From positions 1-6,342 of the forward strand of contig WRIP01000081.1 in the NCBI GenBank assembly GCA_009782665.1: a stretch of 6,342 bases of DNA. Reading direction: 5' to 3'. The notes below the pieces were generated by a model. It did not search any database. It saw only the letters and a list, made by a program, of their open reading frames with translations, and had not been told where the DNA came from. Positions 1 through 5,515 of this stretch are shown one piece after another. Each line of letters starts with the position of its first letter. Positions within the stretch are counted from its first letter, which is position 1. Made by a program: the position numbers and the translations under genes. Source of the stretch: Oscillospiraceae bacterium. Its GTDB lineage: Bacteria; Bacillota; Clostridia; Oscillospirales; Ruminococcaceae.

Positions 1-444
1 GAGGTTTGCTTTTTCGTCTACATAGAATACTTAATAGTTATATACAATATCCGTATCCTTGTATTGTCTCGTTTCTTCTTTGTCCTTCCACATATTACGT
101 ATATCTACGATAGGACATATCCCTGCTTTCTTTATCTCGTTAATCATATCGACACTGTCATATCCTCGATCTAGTAAAAGATACTTCGCTATCTCTCTTC
201 GTTCTTTATCAGATAGTATTGGACTATTCAATAGCTTTATCATCTCTTCCCTCTCATCCGCATTTGCTGCAGTTACAGAATATGCTACTGGTAGTTCTGT
301 ATCTACATCACAGATGATATGTGCTTTGAAACCGAAGTGATGTTCTTTCTTTACTTTCTTGTTACCTTTTACGTCTGTATAGCGATACTCTTTAGTTGAC
401 CACTAAGCATCCTTTTCTATTCGTCCATCAAGAAAATTATAACT
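1..444 (-). pseudogene. Decayed DDE transposase fragment (IS4/IS1182-like), two in-frame stops, partial
   Basis: Reading the minus strand in one frame gives a continuous transposase-like protein: the residues FLDGRIEKDA, a stop, then WSTKEYRYTD, a lysine-rich stretch, FGFKAHIICDVDTELPVAY, LLLDRGYDS, IVDIRNMWKDKEETR, VYNY, a stop, and VFYVDEKANL running off the window. The order FGxKxHxxxD...ELPVAY, then DRGYD, then DIRNMWKD, is characteristic of DDE_Tnp_1-type transposases found in many Clostridia; the exact IS family is uncertain. DRGYD carries the second catalytic Asp. TAG at 403-405 and TAA at 31-33 both interrupt the frame without shifting it, so this is a dead copy. The N-terminal DNA-binding part is missing or unrecognisable upstream of about 444, although the frame stays open to about 522 and runs into a terminator hairpin. 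The C-terminal part with the catalytic Glu lies beyond base 1. No terminal inverted repeats are visible. Confidence 0.85.
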
Positions 445-512
445 TAGAATTCTTAGTACAAAAAAAGGAGAATCAACGTTCAACTGTAACGATTTAGCGT
501 TTTCACGGAATG

Positions 513-547
513 AAAAAAGCATGGTTCCTTTTGAAAACCATGCTTTT
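513..547 (-). terminator. Rho-independent terminator of the lipoprotein/exported-protein operon
   Basis: A perfect 12-bp stem is formed by AAAAGCATGGTT (515-526) and AACCATGCTTTT (536-547), with a 9-base loop. On the minus strand the stem runs directly into six T residues (518-513), the classical form. It lies about 60 bases after the stop codon of the 457-residue gene. On the plus strand the trailing sequence is only moderately T-rich, so it may also act weakly in that direction. There is no gene between 445 and 608; apart from this hairpin I see only a possible extension of the transposase frame. Confidence 0.85.
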
Positions 548-608
548 CGTTTTGCTTTTATACAGTATAATGCGATAGACGCGCGTAGCTAAAACAACCG
601 CTTGGATA

Positions 609-1982
609 TTACTGCTGTGGTATCAATGTGAGCTTCCAGCTGTCTTTGGCAGCGTCCCCGCGCTGATACATCGTGCCGTCAAACGGCACATCGGTACCGT
701 AACCCGATTCTCCCTCCTTCGAATAACCAAATTCCGGTGCGACCGCTGCTACATGGTTTTTAGTGCTTTCAATGTGGATCGAATTTTCACCTAAAGTAAA
801 TACGAAACCCCATTCCATTGTGTATGTCGCGTCTCCAATCGTGTTAGTGGCAAGATATTCCGCTGATACGCTGGAACCATCTGGTTTTTTCGCATCGATC
901 TCCTGTTTTGGTGTGATGGTGCAGTTACCAGAGGTGATGATCACTTCGGCTGTTCCCGCAATTTCGCGTTTGAGGCCGGTTTCACCGCTTTGAGCCGTGA
1001 TGATAAATTGATTGCCCTGTAGTGCGATTGATTCAACTTGCGTTTCCATTACCCGGCCTACATTCCCCATACCCCGGATGGCGCTTGGCAAATCCACCAG
1101 TTCATACTCGATCTCAATTGTGTAGTTCCCCTCATAAGCACCCTCAATACTGGAGTGGCCTATATACTTCTTTTGCAACGACATATTCAATGTCCATGTC
1201 TCGTTATAGGTCTCGACAAACAGCGTAAATGGCTTTGGTCCGGACTTGGCTGAAACGAACAATATAGTTTCTTTCCCCTTATATTTCGCCAGTTTACGCT
1301 GCAGTATATCCAGAAAATCCGTGTAGGCGTACATCTTTTGCTCAAGAGCCATCACATTTTTCACCATGTTGCTAAAAATCCCGACTTTTGCTATTGACGT
1401 AGCGATAGTAGATAGTATTGCTGCGGACGAGGCTGCGGTGGCACCTGATTTAAGGGCGATAGCAAATGCGCTCGCATTGCCCAGGGCTGACACAGCAGTG
1501 CTGCCGTCACCTTCACCGGAAAAGAGTGTATTATTTATATCTTCTAAATACAATAGAATCGATCCAGCGGTTCCTGACGTTCCCGGAGCGCTATTCGCAA
1601 CAGAATCTCTTATACTATTCATAGTGGCTTGTGTTCCAAATTCTTTGTAGGCTTTTTCAAACATTTCCTTCTGCAGCTTAACAAGCTCTTTGTACGCGTC
1701 CTGTCCAGCCCTTACGTCTTCGGCTGTTTCTCCGATGAAGTCAAGCGCTTCCTGACATAACTTATCAAGCTCCTCTTTAGACAACTTAGTTACAAAGCCT
1801 TTGAACACCATATCGTTGCTGATCGTTAGGGTAAGCTCGCGATACCCGATAATCTCACCAATCGGCGAAATGTCAATAACGTTCCACGTGCTAAACCCGC
1901 CGCTTCCCGACCCCGCCGCATATGCGATAGGAACAGGCACGATCGCAAAAGAGTGAACGCATAAAAACAATATCAATAACAC
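609..1982 (-). CDS. Exported protein of unknown function (457 aa)
   Basis: I do not recognise a family. The N-terminus is a Sec-type signal peptide: a hydrophobic core followed by AYAA and a Gly/Ser-rich mature start, so cleavage is likely after residue 22 or 23. The mature part has a Lys/Glu-rich, probably helical region (about 66-115), a long Ala/Ser/Gly/Ile-rich stretch with few charges (about 161-205), another probable helix (about 205-240), and a C-terminal half with alternating hydrophobic residues and many Thr/Val/Ile that looks beta-rich. There is no sortase motif, lipobox or C-terminal anchor, so it is probably secreted or loosely cell-associated. The start is awkward. GTG at 1982 is the first usual start codon, but the frame stays open upstream to 2018 and encodes KKVKTLIC, the basic region a signal peptide needs. 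No ATG, GTG or TTG lies there. It follows the lipoprotein gene closely and is probably cotranscribed. Confidence 0.75.
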   Translation of the reverse strand: MLLILFLCVHSFAIVPVPIAYAAGSGSGGFSTWNVIDISPIGEIIGYRELTLTISNDMVFKGFVTKLSKEELDKLCQEALDFIGETAEDVRAGQDAYKELVKLQKEMFEKAYKEFGTQATMNSIRDSVANSAPGTSGTAGSILLYLEDINNTLFSGEGDGSTAVSALGNASAFAIALKSGATAASSAAILSTIATSIAKVGIFSNMVKNVMALEQKMYAYTDFLDILQRKLAKYKGKETILFVSAKSGPKPFTLFVETYNETWTLNMSLQKKYIGHSSIEGAYEGNYTIEIEYELVDLPSAIRGMGNVGRVMETQVESIALQGNQFIITAQSGETGLKREIAGTAEVIITSGNCTITPKQEIDAKKPDGSSVSAEYLATNTIGDATYTMEWGFVFTLGENSIHIESTKNHVAAVAPEFGYSKEGESGYGTDVPFDGTMYQRGDAAKDSWKLTLIPQQ

Positions 1983-2008
1983 GCATATCAGTGTCTTAAC
2001 CTTTTTTA

Positions 2009-2428
2009 TTACTGTTCACCAACCTTTCCAATCGTATCGAGAAGACCGTTTAGACCCGGATGCTCCGGTTCCACGTGTAAGCCCTCGTTTATATAGAAGA
2101 ACATCATGTCCGCGTCGTCGGTGTAAAGGCTTACGAGTGCACAAGCGTAGTAAATATTACTGTTGAACGGGTCTACAGTCAACGCGGCACTGAAATAGAC
2201 CATCGCTGCGTCAAAGTTCTTCTCGTCCTCCCGCAGGGCGTCCTTACCAAGCTCGTAATAATAATCGGAATCCCAGCCGTTGGGGTCGCGCTCATAGGCT
2301 CGCTCATACGGTACATACACTTCAAACAGCGTGTCCTCAAAAGCCGCGACCAACCGCCTCGCTTCGGTCAGTTGATCGACGTCCGCTTTCTCAAACAGCA
2401 ACGCATCATCTTTGAAATCCTCAATCAT
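2009..2428 (-). CDS. TPR-like C-terminal part of a split lipoprotein gene
   Basis: This frame (139 residues if started at ATG 2428) begins MIEDFKDD and holds two consecutive tetratricopeptide-like helix pairs. One runs from YYYELGKDAL to a terminal DP, the next from YYACALVSLY to a terminal EP, which suggests a protein-protein interaction scaffold. It has no signal peptide. The ATG overlaps the TGA of the upstream frame by one base (TGATG), which could mean translational coupling. However, no Shine-Dalgarno-like purine run lies just before it, and the upstream protein stops in the middle of a TPR-like unit whose expected NP ending is encoded in this frame (residues N-P immediately before the ATG-encoded Met and a Leu). 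I therefore think it is the second part of one lipoprotein gene broken by a one-base frameshift. The frame is open further upstream to 2557, but that segment overlaps the first part and is low in plausibility. The stop at 2009 is just before the signal peptide of the next gene. Confidence 0.65.
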   Translation of the reverse strand: MIEDFKDDALLFEKADVDQLTEARRLVAAFEDTLFEVYVPYERAYERDPNGWDSDYYYELGKDALREDEKNFDAAMVYFSAALTVDPFNSNIYYACALVSLYTDDADMMFFYINEGLHVEPEHPGLNGLLDTIGKVGEQ

Positions 2429-2889
2429 CAAAGGGTTGAGTAGCGCGTTGCCCACGCCGCATCCGCCTCGTCCGTCTTGCCCTCGGCGCGCAGTGTAAAA
2501 CTCTCGAACATCCATGGCATCGGTGATGCTTGGTTTATAAGCCCGATTTGATCCCATTCGTCAAAGCGTGGCCATTCGGCAGATTGGACAGAGTCACCTT
2601 TCAGGGCGATCATTTTGTCCAGATAACAACGTATCGCGCCTGCGGACGCGCCAGCGTAGCTGTAGAACCAGTTCGCCTGTAGGAACAAGCCGCTCCGCGC
2701 CAGTTCTTCGCCTTGGTCGTAAAAATCCGTAAGTTCTGTGATATACGCCTCTATATATGAAGGCACATCCGTAATATTAACTTGCGACACAGCGCCTGGT
2801 TTTTCAGAGCCGCCGCCGTTATTGCCGCTACAAGCTGCCGTTGACAGCAACAGTGTAATGGTCAAAATAATTAAAAGTGTTTTCTTCAT
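2428..2889 (-). CDS. Lipoprotein, N-terminal part of a probably frameshifted gene (153 aa)
   Basis: The protein starts MKKTLLIILTITLLLSTAAC, a typical lipoprotein signal peptide: two Lys, a hydrophobic core and a lipobox ending at Cys20, followed by a Gly/Asn/Ser linker. It should be lipidated and tethered to the outer face of the membrane. The mature part is acidic and helical, with a TPR-like segment near the end (PWMFESFTLRAEGKTDEADAAWATRY) cut off by TGA at 2428-2430. The start is ATG at 2889 with GAGG and GGAG runs 5-12 bases upstream and a good promoter at 2944-2972. A single missing base around 2431-2440 would join it to the following frame, giving a lipoprotein of about 293 residues; the total span of 881 bases is one short of a multiple of three, as such a deletion requires. 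The alternative is two coupled genes. Function is unknown. The codon and base composition is much more GC-rich than that of the genes beyond 3086. Confidence 0.75.
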   Translation of the reverse strand: MKKTLLIILTITLLLSTAACSGNNGGGSEKPGAVSQVNITDVPSYIEAYITELTDFYDQGEELARSGLFLQANWFYSYAGASAGAIRCYLDKMIALKGDSVQSAEWPRFDEWDQIGLINQASPMPWMFESFTLRAEGKTDEADAAWATRYSTL

Positions 2890-2922
2890 ACTCCATACCT
2901 CACGGAAGAAAGGGTAAACATA

Positions 2923-2970
2923 AACAAATCCGGTAATCTAACGATTAAAATCGCAAACGCTGGATTTGTT
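2923..2970. promoter_or_regulatory. Inverted repeat bracketing the lipoprotein promoter, possible operator
   Basis: AACAAATCC (2923-2931) is perfectly repeated in inverted form as GGATTTGTT (2962-2970). One arm overlaps the -35 box and the other falls just downstream of the predicted start of transcription. Between them lies a short palindrome, CGATT-AA-AATCG (2942-2953), which contains the -10 box. The placement suits a regulator binding two sites, but a 9-bp inverted repeat with a 30-base gap can also arise by chance. Confidence 0.3.
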
Positions 2971-2972
2971 AA
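2944..2972 (-). promoter_or_regulatory. Sigma-A-type promoter for the lipoprotein operon
   Basis: On the minus strand, TTAACA (2972-2967) and TTTAAT (2949-2944) are separated by exactly 17 bases, each five of six to consensus. Transcription would start near 2937, giving a leader of roughly 50 bases before the ATG at 2889. No other promoter of similar quality is seen upstream of this gene. Confidence 0.6.
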
Positions 2973-3025
2973 AGTAGTAGCACGATGTGGTGCAGAATAC
3001 AATCGAAACCATTACCTGCCTGCTT

Positions 3026-3054
3026 TTGCCTAATACTATAATGAGTGATATAAT
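3026..3054 (+). promoter_or_regulatory. Sigma-A-type promoter for the HD hydrolase / CDF operon
   Basis: TTGCCT (3026-3031) and a perfect TATAAT (3049-3054) are spaced by 17 bases, about 30 bases upstream of the ATG at 3086. A second TATAAT at 3037-3042 has no convincing -35 partner. This promoter is divergent from the lipoprotein promoter and the two -35 boxes are about 53 bases apart. Confidence 0.65.
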
Positions 3055-3085
3055 GGGATGAAAATTCTAAGAATAGGAAGTAATT

Positions 3086-3655
3086 ATGTCAAGAATACCG
3101 AGTGTTGAAGAAGCAAAAGAGATTCTAATGCAGTACAATTCAGATACATTCCATATAAAACATGCTTTAATTGTAAGTGGAGTACTTAGATGGTTTGCAA
3201 AGAAGTATGATCCCGAGAATGAAGAATACTATGCAGCTGTTGGAATGCTTCATGATATTGATTTTGAGACATATCCTGATGAACACTGCATAAAATGTTA
3301 TGATATTCTACGAAAACATGATATTAGTGAAGAGTTTATCGATGCTGTTGCAAGTCATGGATATGAAGTTACTCAGAATGATATTCCACCAAAGAAATAT
3401 ATGGAAAAGGTGTTATATGCAGTTGATGAACTAACAGGTCTTATTGGAGCGGCAACACTTATGAGACCTTCAAAAAGTGTTATTGATATTACCTGTAAAT
3501 CTGTTATGAAGAAGTATAAGAGTCAATCATTCGCCGTTAGTATTTCACGAGATATAATCCAAAAGGGTGCTGACATGATGAAGGTCTCGCTGGAAGAGTT
3601 GATAGAAGACACAATACATGCAATGCAGAGTCTGATGGAAGAGCTAGAGATATAG
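3086..3655 (+). CDS. HD-domain hydrolase (189 aa)
   Basis: A small cytoplasmic protein of the HD superfamily, metal-dependent phosphohydrolases that often act on nucleotides or other phosphate esters. The motif set is visible: H26 in HIKHAL, the defining H56-D57 pair in MLHDIDFETYPDEH, H91 in ASHGYE, and D114 in YAVDELTGLIGA, the last Asp expected as a metal ligand. The length of about 190 residues fits the stand-alone bacterial HD proteins usually annotated only as HD-domain hydrolases; the true substrate is unknown. There is no signal peptide or membrane segment. The start is supported by AGGAAG (3075-3080) ending 5 bases before the ATG. The CDF transporter gene begins 43 bases after the stop, so the two are probably cotranscribed. 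Base composition is AT-rich, like the following genes and unlike the preceding block. Confidence 0.88.
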   Translation: MSRIPSVEEAKEILMQYNSDTFHIKHALIVSGVLRWFAKKYDPENEEYYAAVGMLHDIDFETYPDEHCIKCYDILRKHDISEEFIDAVASHGYEVTQNDIPPKKYMEKVLYAVDELTGLIGAATLMRPSKSVIDITCKSVMKKYKSQSFAVSISRDIIQKGADMMKVSLEELIEDTIHAMQSLMEELEI

Positions 3656-3698
3656 CGTAGACTATATAATAAGGATTGTGTATAGATTGGAATAGTAT

Positions 3699-4622
3699 AT
3701 GTCTGAAGAAAAAATAAAGTTAATCAAAGCAGCTTCGATTATATCCATATGTGGAAACCTAATACTGGCAGTGTTAAAGATTGTTTATGGAGTAATCTCG
3801 AAGAGTAACGCTGTACTCGGAGATGGGATTGATTCTTCCTCCGATGTACTAATAAGTATTGTAAGTCTTTTGGTAGTTGGAGTAATATCAAAACCTGCGG
3901 ATGCAGAGCATCCCTTTGGGCATAGAAGGGCAGAGACAATTGCTATAGCCTTTCTGTCATTTGTACTGTTCTTCTCGGGAGCTCAGCTAATAATAAATAC
4001 AGTATCCAAAATGATAGATTCATCTGCACAACCAAATATATCTACAGCTTTGTTTATCGTATCGATCTCTTCAATGCTGGGTAAATCATTGATAGCCTTT
4101 AGTCAGCATTCCCTCGGAAAACGTGTGGATTCGAAGATGCTTATGGCAAACGCAAAAAATATGATGAGCGATATATTGATTTCATCTTCCGTCTTAGTTG
4201 GGTTGATACTATCATTCTTTACCGACCTAATGATAATAGATTCAATCATCGCAATACTCATAGGGTTGTGGGTTATTAAGACTGCAGTAGGTATATTTCT
4301 TGAGGTTAATAATGAGCTCATGGATGGAAATACCGGGACAGAGATCTATAGAGTGATATTTGACGCAGTTAACTCTGTCGAAGGTGCCTATAGTCCTCAT
4401 CGAGCCAGAGTACGAAGGGTCGCAGGGTTCTGGGATATCGATTTTGATATTCATGTAGATCCAAACTGTAGTATTACCGAAGCACATGAGATTGCAAAAA
4501 AGGTAGAAGCAGAAATAAAAGACAGGATAGAAAACATTTTAGACATTGTAATACACATCGAACCTACCGGTGATATCGATAAAGATGAATCTTTCGGACT
4601 TTCTGAGAATCTTATTGACTAA
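3699..4622 (+). CDS. Cation diffusion facilitator (CDF) family divalent metal exporter (307 aa)
   Basis: An integral membrane antiporter that moves a divalent metal out of the cytoplasm, normally in exchange for protons. Six hydrophobic segments fit the CDF fold (about 12-33, 38-62, 81-103, 116-136, 157-175, 178-200), followed by a cytoplasmic domain of about 100 residues with the pattern HRARVRR..GFWDIDFDIHVD...SITEAHEIAKKVE...IHIEP typical of the CDF dimerisation domain. The TM2 motif is D45xxxD49 (GDGIDSSSDVL), the TM5 motif N154xxxD158 (NAKNMMSDIL), and the loop has D68..H71PFGH75. By analogy with YiiP, site A is D45, D49, N154 and D158. Zinc transporters have His in the TM5 position; its replacement by Asn with Asp in TM2 recalls manganese-type CDFs, so Mn or Fe export is likelier than Zn, as an inference. 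The Shine-Dalgarno is weak (GGA, 7 bases before ATG), consistent with a distal operon gene. Length is normal for the family. Confidence 0.92.
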   Translation: MSEEKIKLIKAASIISICGNLILAVLKIVYGVISKSNAVLGDGIDSSSDVLISIVSLLVVGVISKPADAEHPFGHRRAETIAIAFLSFVLFFSGAQLIINTVSKMIDSSAQPNISTALFIVSISSMLGKSLIAFSQHSLGKRVDSKMLMANAKNMMSDILISSSVLVGLILSFFTDLMIIDSIIAILIGLWVIKTAVGIFLEVNNELMDGNTGTEIYRVIFDAVNSVEGAYSPHRARVRRVAGFWDIDFDIHVDPNCSITEAHEIAKKVEAEIKDRIENILDIVIHIEPTGDIDKDESFGLSENLID

Positions 4623-4640
4623 ACCCATAACAAATATAAA

Positions 4641-4666
4641 GGGAAGCTTTAGTTTATAAGCTTCCC
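4641..4666. terminator. Hairpin terminator between convergent CDF and tetR genes
   Basis: GGGAAGCTT (4641-4649) and AAGCTTCCC (4658-4666) form a perfect 9-bp stem, extendable by one A-T pair, with an 8-base loop. It follows the CDF stop by about 20 bases and lies about 75 bases past the tetR stop. The T-rich tail is better on the minus strand (TTTATATTTG) than on the plus strand (TAAAATTATG), so it probably serves both genes but is stronger for tetR. Confidence 0.7.
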
Positions 4667-4742
4667 TAAAATTATGATGTTATTAGTGTTTTTCATAATC
4701 TGTATGGAGTTTATGATACTAACACTCATTAATTCGATACTA

Positions 4743-5378
4743 CTAAACGCCTAATTCAAGTAGTTTCGACAGCTTGTACCGCATGTCATACAGTAGTAAA
4801 TCTACATTGATATCAGATTTATTACCGAAGTATTCAGAAAGCCATATATCATTTAATGTAATTATCCACATCATATAGTGCATAGCTAAAAGGTTGGTAA
4901 AAGAGGGAGGAATAGTTTCGTTTTCAACCAGAATATCAAGATTCTTCTTAATAGCCTCGATACTATCGGTAAAGAACAGTTCCTTCACACATCTGTTAGC
5001 AAACTCATTATTATGTTGCTCCCTTACTGCTAAAGACATCCCTAAACATACAAAAGTACAAACAACATCAGGGGTGTTCCTATTAAATATTGAATCTAAT
5101 ATACTGGATACCGACTCTGATTTCGAATATGCTTTTCCCATCTGTTTAAGGCATTCTTTGTATTCATTTGTAAAACATATAAATATATCTTCAACTACAC
5201 TCTGTTTTGATTTATAGTAGTAATATACAGAAGCTGTCTTTATACCTACGGCCTGTGCAATCTCTCTCATTGAAACAGCCGCAATACCGTTTTTAGCAAA
5301 TAGATATAGAGATACCGACAGTATCCTGTTTTTAGTCTCATTTGGATACTGAAACACTAGAGTTTGTATATCTTGCAT
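4743..5378 (-). CDS. TetR/AcrR family transcriptional regulator (211 aa)
   Basis: The N-terminal 15-60 region is a TetR DNA-binding domain: RILSVSLYLFAKNGIAAVSMREIAQAVGIKTASVYYYYKSKQ, with the helix-turn-helix at about 34-55 and the hallmark aromatic run Y52-Y55 followed by KSK. The remaining 150 residues are an all-helical ligand-binding and dimerisation domain with no recognisable specificity, so the inducer and targets are unknown. Such proteins are usually dimeric repressors that also repress their own gene. Start: ATG at 5378 with AAGGAA at 5385-5390, spacing 6. It has its own promoter overlapping a possible operator (5413-5460). It lies tail-to-tail with the CDF gene and behind the penicillin-binding protein gene, separated from the latter by a terminator, so neither neighbour is an obvious partner. 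Length of about 211 residues is normal. Confidence 0.93.
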   Translation of the reverse strand: MQDIQTLVFQYPNETKNRILSVSLYLFAKNGIAAVSMREIAQAVGIKTASVYYYYKSKQSVVEDIFICFTNEYKECLKQMGKAYSKSESVSSILDSIFNRNTPDVVCTFVCLGMSLAVREQHNNEFANRCVKELFFTDSIEAIKKNLDILVENETIPPSFTNLLAMHYMMWIITLNDIWLSEYFGNKSDINVDLLLYDMRYKLSKLLELGV

Positions 5379-5412
5379 GATAGGTTCCTTTCATATACTT
5401 CTCGGAATATAC

Positions 5413-5445
5413 CTATAGTATTGATATACATCATAAACTCTATGG
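5413..5445. promoter_or_regulatory. Imperfect palindrome upstream of tetR, possible TetR operator
   Basis: CTATAG at 5413-5418 faces CTATGG at 5440-5445, and matching positions continue inward (TT and AT pairs) to give about nine matches per half over a 33-base imperfect palindrome. It overlaps the predicted -10 box of tetR, the usual place for an autoregulatory TetR operator. The match is loose and AT-rich, so it is only a candidate. Confidence 0.3.
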
Positions 5446-5460
5446 TAACTCGAAGGTCAA
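5430..5460 (-). promoter_or_regulatory. Promoter of tetR
   Basis: On the minus strand TTGACC (5460-5455) is a good -35 box. The -10 could be TATGAT (5435-5430, spacing 19) or TTTATG (5437-5432, spacing 17). The predicted transcript would start about 45 bases before the ATG at 5378. Confidence 0.5.
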
Positions 5461-5494
5461 GAAAAATATCCTCTACCAGTAAGATAGAGGATAT
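5461..5494 (-). terminator. Rho-independent terminator of the penicillin-binding protein gene
   Basis: ATATCCTCTA (5466-5475) and TAGAGGATAT (5485-5494) form a perfect 10-bp stem with a 9-base loop. On the minus strand the stem continues into TTTTTC (down to 5461). It lies 22 bases after the stop codon at 5516 and ends immediately before the -35 box of tetR, so it insulates tetR from the upstream gene. Confidence 0.85.
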
Positions 5495-5515
5495 AGTTGT
5501 TTGCATTACAAAGTA

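Noticed and set aside
563..570. TATAAT-like sequence near 565 as a plus-strand promoter
   Set aside because: No -35 partner, and no plus-strand gene follows it.
1366..1650. Plus-strand open frame opposite the exported-protein gene
   Set aside because: It is an antisense shadow of a real gene, without a ribosome binding site or recognisable motifs.
2428..2436. CTT TGA at the end of the first lipoprotein frame, like the RF2 programmed frameshift site
   Set aside because: That mechanism shifts +1, which here would meet another stop within three codons. Joining the two frames needs a -1 shift, and no slippery heptamer or upstream Shine-Dalgarno is present.
2429..2557. Upstream extension of the second lipoprotein frame to 2557
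   Set aside because: It overlaps the well-supported first frame, has an Arg/Gly-rich composition unlike the rest and no ribosome binding site.
3665..3670. TATAAT between the HD and CDF genes as an internal promoter
   Set aside because: No -35 box lies 16-18 bases upstream, and such a hexamer is expected by chance in AT-rich DNA.
4685..4726. Hairpin just past the tetR stop as a second terminator
   Set aside because: The stem is interrupted by an unequal internal loop and is not followed by a T-run; the hairpin at 4641-4666 is far better.
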